Source: W0P28-013 sp964570565
GTDB taxonomy: Bacteria; Bacteroidota; Bacteroidia; Bacteroidales; Paludibacteraceae
Reading direction: 5' to 3'
DNA length: 64,000 nucleotides
NCBI GenBank assembly: GCA_964570565.1
Contig: CAZMYT010000001.1
Coordinates: 310,001-374,000 of the forward strand
The position numbers and the translations under genes are program-made. Shown in pieces: positions 43,641-52,850 of the stretch (its first letter is position 1; each line of letters starts with the position of its first letter). The notes beneath the pieces were generated by a model. That model did not search any database, had not been told where the DNA came from, and saw only the letters and a list, made by a program, of their open reading frames with translations.

Positions 43641-45281
43641 CTACTGTTTGATTACTTGAAGTGTTTCGATACGACCGTTATGGTCTTCTAATTGTAATAG
43701 ATACATACCTGATTGGTAGGTTGATACATTTAATTCTGATAGATTGGTGCCTTTCAATAACACATGCCCTGATAAATCGTACAAGGTAATTTTGGCTGCA
43801 TTTTGCGACAATATAATTACGTCGTGTACTGGATTAGGATAGATTTCGAATGTATGATTATTGGTAACATCGGCAAGACCAGTTGGACCATCGTATTCTT
43901 CGTCAGAAGTGCCTTTTTGGTAAATTTTCACGAAATTGACATACATATTGGCATCTCCGTTACTTAATGCTGTGATGTTATTGATATCCCAAATACCTGG
44001 GAAGTTACCACCAACTGCGAGATTGAACAGTACAAAAAACTGTTTGTGAAAATAATTTCCTGGCGATGATTCTGATGCGTAGCTATTGATACCCATTTCG
44101 TAATAAGGTGCTACGGAAGGATATTTGTCTTGATCAAGATACATTTTTACATTATTCTCATCCCAATAAAGTGTAAATAGGTGAAAATCGTCCTGTAGAC
44201 TGTATTTGTTGGTAGTTGATTTTCCATAGTTTGGGTAATTGCCATTTGTGTAAAATCCCCAGTGGCAAGCACCGTTGAAGTACTTGTCCTGTGTGCCTGC
44301 ACTTATGGCATTAGCATTGCCCATTTCCACGATGTCGATTTCGCCGCAACGTGGCCATGAATTTATGTCAATGTCCGAACCGAGCATCCAGAAGGCTGGC
44401 CATAAACCATTAGCGGTGTGAGGTAATTTGATGCTGGCTTCTATTTTACCATGTTTGAATGATACTTTTCCTTTGGTGGTTACTCGTCCAGAAGTAGCTG
44501 TTTTGCCAGAGTAATTTTCTTTTTTTGCGGTAAGTATCATACAACCTTTTTGAGTGGTTGGTTCTGTTCCAACCGTCACATTTTCGGCGCGATAGTATTG
44601 TAATTCACTGTTCCCACCGCCATCACCGTTTACTTCTTTGTTCCAATCAGCAGTGTTGAATGCGCCACTGTTAAAATAATCGGCCCACACGAGCTGATAA
44701 CCATTGGTCTCGCCTGTGCCTGTTTCGTCGTCGGTGTCATTATTGTTGGGTTCAGAACTAGTTTCATCAGTAGTGCGTGGCGTGGCATCATTACTTAACA
44801 CAATGCCATCGCACAACATCCAAGCATCAGCCGATAACGTTGCACTACGATCGACCATGAGCATAATAAATGCGACGCCTGAAGTTTCGTAAGCCGAAAT
44901 ATCAAATACTACATCTTGCCATTGATTTGCTACAATCGTATTCATCGGTGTAAGGTCTTGTGCAGGATTGTCAGACACTTTGAGATTGGGAACATTGCTA
45001 TTGCTACGGTACATTTTAACGTGTGCATATTTGTAACCTTTAATAGCTGCCGATGGTGTAAAAATAGCACCCGACCAATTGTCGCAACCCACGGCACGTG
45101 TGGTGTAAAGCACCGTGTTGCTAGTATTAATTCCTGTTTTGTAGGCATTGGCTCTGATTTCGGTAAAACAGCTTACGTTATTCCATGTGTTTGGCGATTG
45201 TTCAAAGTTGTCAATATCGATTTGTGCCATCAGTGTCACGCCTATTCCGAAGAAAGCTGTTAAGAGTGTTAATTTTTTCAT
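43641..45281 (-). CDS. GH16 beta-1,3-glucanase with N-terminal binding domain and T9SS tail
   Basis: A 546-residue secreted enzyme: signal peptide (1-19), a beta-sandwich binding domain (about 22-165) resembling the repeats of the 506-residue protein (YKYAHVKMYRS...NQWQDVVFDIS...WMLCDGIVLSND), an acidic Thr/Asn linker (about 168-194), the GH16 domain (about 195-455) with CGEIDIVEM (Glu314 nucleophile, Glu319 acid/base), and a T9SS sorting domain (FEIYPNPVHDVIILSQNAAKITLYDLSGHVLLKG...GMYLLQLED). It is predicted to act on laminarin at the cell surface. Confidence 0.92.
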   Translation of the reverse strand: MKKLTLLTAFFGIGVTLMAQIDIDNFEQSPNTWNNVSCFTEIRANAYKTGINTSNTVLYTTRAVGCDNWSGAIFTPSAAIKGYKYAHVKMYRSNSNVPNLKVSDNPAQDLTPMNTIVANQWQDVVFDISAYETSGVAFIMLMVDRSATLSADAWMLCDGIVLSNDATPRTTDETSSEPNNNDTDDETGTGETNGYQLVWADYFNSGAFNTADWNKEVNGDGGGNSELQYYRAENVTVGTEPTTQKGCMILTAKKENYSGKTATSGRVTTKGKVSFKHGKIEASIKLPHTANGLWPAFWMLGSDIDINSWPRCGEIDIVEMGNANAISAGTQDKYFNGACHWGFYTNGNYPNYGKSTTNKYSLQDDFHLFTLYWDENNVKMYLDQDKYPSVAPYYEMGINSYASESSPGNYFHKQFFVLFNLAVGGNFPGIWDINNITALSNGDANMYVNFVKIYQKGTSDEEYDGPTGLADVTNNHTFEIYPNPVHDVIILSQNAAKITLYDLSGHVLLKGTNLSELNVSTYQSGMYLLQLEDHNGRIETLQVIKQ

Positions 45282-45296
45282 AGTCTTATTATGTTA

Positions 45297-45318
45297 CGAT
45301 TTGATTTTTATCAAATTG
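45297..45318. other. intercistronic hairpin
   Basis: ATTTGAT and ATCAAAT pair around TTTT between two GH16 genes. It is AT-rich and weak. Confidence 0.35.
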
Positions 45319-45370
45319 GATAATTGAGCCATTTGGTGCACTCAAAATCAAAGATTTTTAAATTTATGCT

Positions 45371-46654
45371 CTATTCTTTTTCTGTGCGTTGATATACGCG
45401 TACCCAATCAACTTTCATAATAACACTATTTTGGAAAATAGCATCGTTGATTGTTCCGCCCATGTTGCCACCCATGGCGAGGTTGAGAATTAAGAAATGT
45501 TCTTTATTGAAAGGCCAATAAAAATTATCATCCATCGTGCTTACATCTTCCATAGAAGAGGCGTATTCGACGCCATCGATTGTAAAGCTAATTTTGTCAC
45601 GGCCAGAGTAGGCTTCTTCTTGCCATTCAATACCGTAGGTGTGAAACGTACCTTCGATTCCGTCCATATACGTACGGCTGCTCCAGTTATTTCCTTTACT
45701 TCCATTTTTTTCTTTGGTATGTAGGGCAAACGATACCATGGTAGGATTGTTTCCAATATGTTCCATAATGTCTATTTCACCACAACTGGCCCAGCCAACG
45801 ATTGGCCAATCGCTACCCATTGTCCAAAATGCCGGCCAAGTACCTCCACCTGAAGGTAGGCATATGCGTGCCTCTATTTTGCCATATTTGAATGCTTTTT
45901 TATCACGAGAATTGATGCGACCTGACGTATATTGTTTGTTTTCATACGTCTCTTTGCGTGCTTCTATTTCTAGGCAACCATTGTTTAATCGGATATTTTC
46001 TGCACGATTGGTGTAGTATTGTTTTTCGTTATTTCCGCCGCCGTTACCATTTACTTCAATAGTCCAATTGTTGGTATCTATTGTGTTGCCATCGAATTCA
46101 TCGCTCCATACTAGTTGATAATCGTTCCATGTGTGTTCAACTGCTGCTACGGCCGACACAGTTTCTGCACCATTAGTAACACTGATGGTTGCATTTCCAC
46201 CTTTATGAGCGGTTACTAAACCATCCTGATTTACAGTGGCAATAGCTTCATTGTTCGACGACCAAGTAAGTGGCAAACCGTAAACATCGTGGCAAATAAA
46301 TTGGAAAGTTTCACCTTTTACTAATGATTTGATGATGGGAGAAAGTGCCAAGGTTGTTCCATCTTTACCAATCGAGTAAATTTGACAGGTGGCGGTTGCG
46401 CCATTGGCTGATGCTGTGATTATAGCATTCCCAATGCCTTTAGCAGTTACAACGCCATGAAAAACTGTTGCTATCGAGTCGTTACTAGAACTCCAAGTTA
46501 CATCACTTGTTGGTGTAGTTGTTGCAGTTAACGTTTTCATATCTCCTATAGTCATTTGCAGCATATTAGCTGAAAGGGAAATGCTTGTATCTTGATCTTT
46601 GCAAGCAGAAAATATGCATAAGGCACTAAGGTAGATGATAATGCGGTGTTTCAT
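45371..46654 (-). CDS. GH16 beta-glucanase lipoprotein with two Ig-like domains
   Basis: A 427-residue lipoprotein (lipobox IFSAC, Cys18). Two bacterial Ig-like (Big_2) domains follow (about 25-95 and 98-172), each with the WSSxNxxIATV pattern. The GH16 domain (about 178-425) has LVWSDEFDGNTIDTNNW, YGKIEARICLPSGGGTWPAFWTMG and CGEIDIMEHIG with Glu293 and Glu298 as catalytic residues. It is probably displayed on the outer membrane. It follows the surface glycan-binding protein across a strong hairpin. Confidence 0.93.
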   Translation of the reverse strand: MKHRIIIYLSALCIFSACKDQDTSISLSANMLQMTIGDMKTLTATTTPTSDVTWSSSNDSIATVFHGVVTAKGIGNAIITASANGATATCQIYSIGKDGTTLALSPIIKSLVKGETFQFICHDVYGLPLTWSSNNEAIATVNQDGLVTAHKGGNATISVTNGAETVSAVAAVEHTWNDYQLVWSDEFDGNTIDTNNWTIEVNGNGGGNNEKQYYTNRAENIRLNNGCLEIEARKETYENKQYTSGRINSRDKKAFKYGKIEARICLPSGGGTWPAFWTMGSDWPIVGWASCGEIDIMEHIGNNPTMVSFALHTKEKNGSKGNNWSSRTYMDGIEGTFHTYGIEWQEEAYSGRDKISFTIDGVEYASSMEDVSTMDDNFYWPFNKEHFLILNLAMGGNMGGTINDAIFQNSVIMKVDWVRVYQRTEKE

Positions 46655-46686
46655 GGTGTGGAAAATTTGTTTGTTTGAAAAATAGT

Positions 46687-46716
46687 ACCAATAGGAGCGA
46701 CCAAACTCCTATTGGT
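46687..46716. other. intercistronic hairpin
   Basis: A perfect 11-bp stem ACCAATAGGAG/CTCCTATTGGT around a nine- to eight-base loop, between the glycan-binding lipoprotein gene and the GH16 lipoprotein gene. No T-run on the minus strand. Confidence 0.6.
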
Positions 46717-46741
46717 TAAAAAATAGCGGAATACGAGCTAT

Positions 46742-47689
46742 TTATTTTTTGTAAATAAATATAGCATCAACATTCAACTGTGTACCAGCTACGCCGCCAG
46801 ATAATGCTGAAAAAATGTTTATTTTATCTGCAGAAGCGTTGTAATTTGTAAATCTTAAATCAGACAATGGGAATTCAATTTCTTGCCAGCTACCATTACG
46901 TGTAAAGTTTGTTTTTGCTGGGTAAATAGTTCCGTTATCGTTGAACGCTGTTGCGCCTAAAACAAAAGAAGATGATTTATCGTCTAACAAAAAGAACCAA
47001 TGTGATGCGTTATCAGTTGATTTGATTGCAATGTGGAAATAATAGTCACTTAAATTGTCTTTAATTTTGTTATACATAGTTGCAACGGCTGCGTTTGGAA
47101 CGTTAAAGCCACAACCTGACCAACCAACATTGGCTACTGTTAATGATACATAACCTTCTGTGTTACCGTAGAAGTTAAGACCACCACCTAAACCTTGAAT
47201 ATACGTATCGCCTACAGACCAAATATAAAGATTTTTGTCACTTTCGTTTGGACGAAAATCTGCTACCACTTTACTTTGGATTTTTTGGAATGAGGTGCCA
47301 TCTAATAAAATAGGGTAGTACTCTGAGCCTGTGAGTGAAGCTGGTGTTTCGCCAGGATTAGGGTCCGTACCTTCTTTTTTAACGGTTACCAAGCAAGTAG
47401 CTGATTTACCTTTTGCACTTACCGCAATCATAGCAGTTCCTTCTGCTACACCAGTAACAACGCCATTAGATACGGTCGCTACGGCTGGATTTGCTGATTC
47501 CCAAACCATGTCTACGGTTAAACCAGCAGGATTAGTTGATGCCGTTAAGGTTACGGTTTTGCCAATTTCCACTTGTGCTGTGGTTTTGTCCAATGTCAAA
47601 CCTGTAAGTTCTGTAGGTTCTGTTGGATCACATGCTGCAAAAATAGCCATAGTGGCTAATGCGCCTGCAAAAAATTTCAATGTTTTCAT
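46742..47689 (-). CDS. surface glycan-binding lipoprotein (SusE/SGBP-like position)
   Basis: A 315-residue lipoprotein (lipobox IFAAC, Cys20) with a Big_2 Ig-like domain (about 27-103, VWESANPAVATVSNGVVTGVAEGTAMIAV) and a C-terminal beta domain (about 125-315) that ends LNVDAIFIYKK. It sits right after susD, where loci of this kind encode surface glycan-binding proteins, and the C-terminal domain resembles carbohydrate-binding modules. Binding specificity for beta-1,3-glucan is inference from the locus. Confidence 0.78.
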   Translation of the reverse strand: MKTLKFFAGALATMAIFAACDPTEPTELTGLTLDKTTAQVEIGKTVTLTASTNPAGLTVDMVWESANPAVATVSNGVVTGVAEGTAMIAVSAKGKSATCLVTVKKEGTDPNPGETPASLTGSEYYPILLDGTSFQKIQSKVVADFRPNESDKNLYIWSVGDTYIQGLGGGLNFYGNTEGYVSLTVANVGWSGCGFNVPNAAVATMYNKIKDNLSDYYFHIAIKSTDNASHWFFLLDDKSSSFVLGATAFNDNGTIYPAKTNFTRNGSWQEIEFPLSDLRFTNYNASADKINIFSALSGGVAGTQLNVDAIFIYKK

Positions 47690-47756
47690 AGTAAAAAATG
47701 TTTAAGAATAAATAATTAAAAAATAGATATAAGAATGAAATTATTGTGTTTGTTTT

Positions 47757-49379
47757 TTAATAACCAGGATTTTGTGTCATCGGATTGAGTTCAATCTCTT
47801 TCGATGGAAGTGGAAATAGTTCGTGTTTTCCTTTGATAAAAGTTGCCATGTGGCTTTGTGCCTCTGGAGTTTCAGTTGCTTTGTACGCATCCATTGTTTC
47901 TTTGGCAACGCCCCAACGGCACAAGTCAAACCAACGATGACCTTCCATGCCAAGTTCTACGCGACGTTCGTGGCGAATGGCTTGCTCCAATGTTGGTGTT
48001 ATTGTTTGTCCGTTGATACGAATGTCATACCCTGGATAAGTTGGCAAGGATACGCGTGTTCTAACTTCGTTTAGATAATCTTTGGCATCTCCGTCTTCTT
48101 GGCATCCAAGAGCTGCTTCAGCTGTCATTAAAAGGACGTCGGCGTAGCGTATTTGCTTGTTATTTATCGGGCCACGCGTAGCGTGTGCTAACGGATAAGC
48201 AGTCATATCGGCGTTATACAATCCATATTTTAAGCTGATATAACGATCGCCTAAATAGATTTCTTCTGCAGGATTACTAATCTGTGCATTACTAGGCGCA
48301 AAAATAGTTGCGTCACGACGTGGATCGCCAGTTTCGTATTCGTTATATAAATTTGCTGTGGGTTTATTGAATCCCCAACCGCTATTGCCGCCTAATAGTA
48401 CTTGTGAACGTGAACGCGTTAAAATAACGGTAAAGCAGCCACGTGTGAAACCATAACCTTCACCGTAATCGGATGTTGGGTCTTCTACGTATTGAATTTC
48501 AAATACCGATTCTTGACCGTTTTCACCAGCTAATGTAAAGTTGTTAGCGTAATTTGGACAAAGACTATATTCGTGTGATTGAATAACCGAGTCGCCCCAT
48601 GCTTTGGCTGCTTTATAATAGTCGAGGGCACTTTTTGAGCCACGATTGGCGGCGTTACCTTCGCTTGCTAAGTATAAATTTACTTTCAGTAACATAGCTT
48701 GTGCGGCACCTTTTGTTGCACGACCCAATTCGGTAGCTGGGTACTCACTCTTTTTCCACAAGCCAGCTTCTGCTATTTCTAAATCTTTTAAAATGAACGC
48801 ATAAATATCGGCAGCTGAAGCGCGTGGTTGTTTCCATTTGCTATCGGAATCGACCACGAAATCAATTTTAGGCGTGCCGCCAAATACACGTACTAAACGG
48901 AAGTAATAATAGGCACGTAAAAAGTGGATTTCGCCTAATAAACGTTCTTTTAACTCGGGGGTGAGTGTGGAGTCAAGTTCCATTTTTGGAATATATTCTA
49001 ACGCTAAATTACAACGGCCAATGCCAATGTATTGTGCTTTGTAGAAGTCTTGTAATAAGGCACTTGTGGAAGTTGTTTTCCAATTTTCCATGTCGTAAAC
49101 GTTCGACATGTCGTTAGTGTTCTGTCCTCCTTTTAAAGCATCATCGCTTACTACGTCTCCAATAAACCATTCCGAAAAGTAGGTTTTGTTAAATTCCCAC
49201 TCGAGTGGTACGTAACAACCTGTGGTTGTTTGAATAGCAGCCTCACCAGAGGTAAAGAAATCTTCGAGTTTGGTGACGCCGGGTTGTGGCGCATTGAGCC
49301 AATCCTCACACGAGGTCAAAGTAATAGCCGCTAAACCGAAACAGGCTATTTTGTATCCAATGTTATGATAAGTTTTCAT
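47757..49379 (-). CDS. susD: SusD/RagB family glycan-binding lipoprotein
   Basis: A 540-residue SusD-like lipoprotein (lipobox LTSC, Cys24) that forms the lid of the SusC transporter. Landmarks: EDWLNAPQPGVTKLEDFFTSGEAAIQTTTGCY, FLRAYYYFRLVRVFGGTPKIDF, ATKGAAQAMLLKVNLYLA, and the C-terminal IRYADVLLMTAEAALGCQEDGDAKDYLNEVRTRVSLPTYP with RHERRVELGMEGHRWFDLCRWG. It follows susC by 20 bases. Confidence 0.96.
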   Translation of the reverse strand: MKTYHNIGYKIACFGLAAITLTSCEDWLNAPQPGVTKLEDFFTSGEAAIQTTTGCYVPLEWEFNKTYFSEWFIGDVVSDDALKGGQNTNDMSNVYDMENWKTTSTSALLQDFYKAQYIGIGRCNLALEYIPKMELDSTLTPELKERLLGEIHFLRAYYYFRLVRVFGGTPKIDFVVDSDSKWKQPRASAADIYAFILKDLEIAEAGLWKKSEYPATELGRATKGAAQAMLLKVNLYLASEGNAANRGSKSALDYYKAAKAWGDSVIQSHEYSLCPNYANNFTLAGENGQESVFEIQYVEDPTSDYGEGYGFTRGCFTVILTRSRSQVLLGGNSGWGFNKPTANLYNEYETGDPRRDATIFAPSNAQISNPAEEIYLGDRYISLKYGLYNADMTAYPLAHATRGPINNKQIRYADVLLMTAEAALGCQEDGDAKDYLNEVRTRVSLPTYPGYDIRINGQTITPTLEQAIRHERRVELGMEGHRWFDLCRWGVAKETMDAYKATETPEAQSHMATFIKGKHELFPLPSKEIELNPMTQNPGY

Positions 49380-49399
49380 ACTGTATGATAGTTTTTTGC

Positions 49400-52300
49400 T
49401 TAAAAGTTGAAATTGACACCAAATGTAAACGTACGACTTTGTGGATAGTTACCGTAGTCAACGCCATTAGTCACCTCAGGATCATAGCCCGTGTATTTTG
49501 TGGCGGTGAATAAATTGCTACCACTTACATATAAACGGCAGCGGCTAATACCTGCTTTTTGAGTGATGTTTTGTGGTAGTGTATAACCAATTTGTAAATT
49601 TTTGAGACGAAGGTAGGAACCATCTTCTACGAAACGTGAACTTGCTTCATTGTTCGTTGGAGCACCATTTGGTCGTGGAATGGATCCATCACGATTTTCA
49701 AGTGTTGTCCAGTTCACACCTTGTTGTTCTAACGCTGTGCGAACGTTATCGGAGTAACCAACCCACACATCTGACATGGTGGTACTCAAGGTACACTCGT
49801 CACCAGCTCCTTCTGTGCGTAATCTTAAGGCATTATAAATTTGGTTACCATACACGCCTTGGAAGAAAACTTGTACGTCTACGCCATAAAAGTCTGCGCC
49901 AAGGTTAAGCCCGTAAGTTAGTTTTGGAAATGCATTCCCAATATTAGTTTTGTCATTATCGTCAATTTTACCATTACCATCTCTATCCTTATAGCGAGCG
50001 TCGCCGGCATGTACACCAATAGTTTGGGCAGTATAGGAATAAAGTTGAGTCAACGCCTCTTCATCCGATTGATAAACGCCTTCGTATTCGTACCCCCAAA
50101 ACGTGTTAAGCGGTAATCCTAAATCAGTTTTTGTATAGTCACCATAAAGTGGTGAACCTCCATTTAGTTGAATTAATTTATTTTGAATCATTGATAAATT
50201 ACCACCCACAGTATAGTGTACTTTACCAATGGTGTTTTGGTGTTCTAATGTGAGTTCTAACCCTTGGTTTCGTATAACGCCTACATTTTTTGCTATCAGA
50301 TGTAGATTACCCACTGAAGCAGGGGCATTGACATATAATAAGGCATTTTTTGTGTCGCGGATAAAATAATCTAAATTACCACTTAATTTACCATTCCAGA
50401 AACTAAAATCAATACCAGCATTCCATTGCTCATTGGTTTCCCATTTGCCGTTTTTGTTAACGAAGTTAAGTACCGCTGCACCTGATTGCAATTCTTGAAG
50501 TGATCCTAAAGGATAACCATAGAAGACGTCAGAAGAACTTCCCATGGCTAAAGTGAATGAACTACTTGGAACATCGTCATTGCCCACTTGCCCCCAACCA
50601 AGGCGTAGCTTTAACATACTCAACCAATCAATATCTTTCATGAAACCTTCTTCGCTCACACGCCAAGCTAAAGCGGTCGAAGGGAAATAACCCCATGGAT
50701 TTTCAGGGAATTTACTAGAACCATCGGCACGGAAATTCACAGTAGCCATATAGCGATTCGCATAATTGTAATATAAGCGTCCTAAGAATGATAAGCGACG
50801 TACTAAACTTACACCATCTGAGGCATAGGTTTTGTCAGCAGTGGTGTTGTTCAAATACCAATTTGTTTCGTCAGGATTTAATATTTTAGCACCTGCGCCG
50901 CCAATGCTATAGTAATTGTATTCTTCCATGGTTTGCCCCAGCATAGCAGAAAAACTATGCTTTCCCCAATCTTTGGCGTAAGTTAAAGTTGTTTCTTCCA
51001 ATACTGTAGAATAACGTTGCATAGAGCTCGAAAGGTAATTTTTTGTAGCTTGGTCGTAAGCTGAATATTCGTATTGGTCTTTGAAATTACGATTGCGTAC
51101 TAAAGAGAAATCATAGCTCACTGATGAACGTAGGGTTAACTCTTTGATAGGATTAATTTCCAAATATACGTCGCCTACAAATCGTTCAGTTTTATTTGAA
51201 GGATGGCTATTTTCTACCATTGAAAATGGGTTGGTCACATTTTTGAAGTTCGATGAGGCAGCTATTTGTCCACTTAAATCAGTTCCTTGGTTATTTACGG
51301 AACCAGCAGCGTAATGCGTGGGGTCCCATGGAGCCATGGCTAATGCAGCGGAAATCACAGAAGCACCAGGACTACTATTGTTATTCATCGCATTACGTCC
51401 AGTAGAAGTCATAAATGAGATGTGTTCCCCTACTTTCAACCATTTACGTATTTTATACGAACTATTTGCTCTAATGGTGAAACGTTCGTAATTGGAACCC
51501 ATAATGGTTCCATCTTGGTTAAAATAGCTGCTACTGACTGCATAGTCGCCATTTTCGTTGGCACCATCCATCGATAGGTTATAATTGTGCATGAAAGCAT
51601 TTGATTTGAATACTTCATCTTGCCAATCTGTTTCAACAGAAGAGTAATCAAATCCACTTGGATTGGTAGATGATTGAACGAGTGGAAAATATTTTGAAGC
51701 ACCTGTATTATAAAGAGACATCCAACTGTTAAATCCGCTATTCAAGTAAGTACTTATTTGGTCGGCCCCATTTCTCATAGCGTCAATACGGAGTTTGGTT
51801 TGAGCCATTTCACTACTTTGCATCAAATCGAGTTTACGCCAACGGTTTTGAACACCCCAATAGGCATCGAATGAAATATTGCCTTTCCCTTTGGTCCCTT
51901 TTTTGGTCGTTACAATGATTACACCATTAGCACCACGGCTGCCATAAATAGCAGTGGCAGAAGCGTCTTTTAAAATTTCAGTTGTTTGTATATCATTGGG
52001 ACTTAAAAATGAGATGTTACTAGTAATAACGCCATCTACCACGTAGATTGGGTCACTTCCACCGATAGCACTACCAATACCACGAATACGAATGGTGGCA
52101 GCTGCACCAGGTTGTCCGCTATTGGCATTAACGGTAACACCAGAGGCTCGTCCTTGTAAAGCTTGGTCAAGTCCTGCGGCAGGCGTTTTTTGTAGTTGGT
52201 CTGATTTGATACTGGTAACAGCGCCTGTGAGGTCACTTTTTTTCATGCTTCCGTAACCAATGGCTACAACTTCTTCAAGCATTAAATTTTCAGGATCCAA

Positions 52301-52576
52301 TGTTATGTTCATTGTGCCAGCTTGTTGTACGGTTTGTTGCACCGTTTTGTAACCCATGTATGAGAACACGAGTACATCTCCTTTCTTTACGTTAATGGAA
52401 TAGTTACCATCTATGTCAGTGATGGTACCGATAGTGGTTCCTTTTGCGGCGACATTAACCCCTGGTAGTGGAAGTGGGTCGTCGGAGGCGTTGATTGTGC
52501 CAGTAATCACGAAGGTTTGACCAAGTAGGTGCACGGCACAGAATAACAAACCTATAAATAGCAAAGGTCGTTTCAT
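49400..52576 (-). CDS. susC: SusC/RagA TonB-dependent outer-membrane transporter
   Basis: A 1058-residue SusC-type importer. Signal peptide (1-19), a carboxypeptidase-D-like N-terminal domain (about 22-95, GTINASDDPLPLPGVNVAAKGTTIGTITDIDGNYSINV), a TonB-box region (LEEVVAIGYGSMKKSDLTGAV), a plug domain (AGLDQALQGRASGVTVNANSGQPGAAATIRIRGIGS...AIYGSRGANGVIIVTTKKG) and a large barrel ending RTFTFGVNFNF. It opens the beta-glucan operon, and the operator-like element A lies upstream. Confidence 0.97.
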   Translation of the reverse strand: MKRPLLFIGLLFCAVHLLGQTFVITGTINASDDPLPLPGVNVAAKGTTIGTITDIDGNYSINVKKGDVLVFSYMGYKTVQQTVQQAGTMNITLDPENLMLEEVVAIGYGSMKKSDLTGAVTSIKSDQLQKTPAAGLDQALQGRASGVTVNANSGQPGAAATIRIRGIGSAIGGSDPIYVVDGVITSNISFLSPNDIQTTEILKDASATAIYGSRGANGVIIVTTKKGTKGKGNISFDAYWGVQNRWRKLDLMQSSEMAQTKLRIDAMRNGADQISTYLNSGFNSWMSLYNTGASKYFPLVQSSTNPSGFDYSSVETDWQDEVFKSNAFMHNYNLSMDGANENGDYAVSSSYFNQDGTIMGSNYERFTIRANSSYKIRKWLKVGEHISFMTSTGRNAMNNNSSPGASVISAALAMAPWDPTHYAAGSVNNQGTDLSGQIAASSNFKNVTNPFSMVENSHPSNKTERFVGDVYLEINPIKELTLRSSVSYDFSLVRNRNFKDQYEYSAYDQATKNYLSSSMQRYSTVLEETTLTYAKDWGKHSFSAMLGQTMEEYNYYSIGGAGAKILNPDETNWYLNNTTADKTYASDGVSLVRRLSFLGRLYYNYANRYMATVNFRADGSSKFPENPWGYFPSTALAWRVSEEGFMKDIDWLSMLKLRLGWGQVGNDDVPSSSFTLAMGSSSDVFYGYPLGSLQELQSGAAVLNFVNKNGKWETNEQWNAGIDFSFWNGKLSGNLDYFIRDTKNALLYVNAPASVGNLHLIAKNVGVIRNQGLELTLEHQNTIGKVHYTVGGNLSMIQNKLIQLNGGSPLYGDYTKTDLGLPLNTFWGYEYEGVYQSDEEALTQLYSYTAQTIGVHAGDARYKDRDGNGKIDDNDKTNIGNAFPKLTYGLNLGADFYGVDVQVFFQGVYGNQIYNALRLRTEGAGDECTLSTTMSDVWVGYSDNVRTALEQQGVNWTTLENRDGSIPRPNGAPTNNEASSRFVEDGSYLRLKNLQIGYTLPQNITQKAGISRCRLYVSGSNLFTATKYTGYDPEVTNGVDYGNYPQSRTFTFGVNFNF

Positions 52577-52646
52577 GTGTTTTTTAGATTAAGATTAGGT
52601 TAATAGTAAAATATGGACTACCTCACACGTTTGTGAAATGATGTTA

Positions 52647-52654
52647 CAAAGTTG
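52647..52654 (-). promoter_or_regulatory. weak -7-like box CAACTTTG of the susC operon
   Basis: It differs from TAnnTTTG at one position (C for T). Its distance from the repeat element (33 bp) equals that at the second unit, which is the reason for calling it. A weak box fits an activator-dependent promoter. Confidence 0.5.
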
Positions 52655-52686
52655 TCAACCAAATTTTGTTTATGCAATCTTATTAC

Positions 52687-52740
52687 TTACACAGAAATAC
52701 ACATTTGTACTAAAAGGGATACGTTTACAATACGACAAAT
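52687..52740 (-). promoter_or_regulatory. operator-like repeat element, site A
   Basis: Plus-strand blocks TTACACA.AAATAC, AAAAG.GATACG and ATACGACAAA match site B upstream of the second glucan unit. The ATAC(A/G) repeats start 22 and 11 bases apart, about two and one helical turns. The element starts 33 bp upstream of the -7-like box, as at site B. It is the probable target of the SusR-like regulator. Confidence 0.65.
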
Positions 52741-52850
52741 ATTTTTAATAAATTGATTTTTAAAACATTATCATATATTTTATACTATAAATAATATTAA
52801 AAATAATGGTGTTTTTTTTATTGTGTGAGACAAGCTTATTCGCGTGTTTT

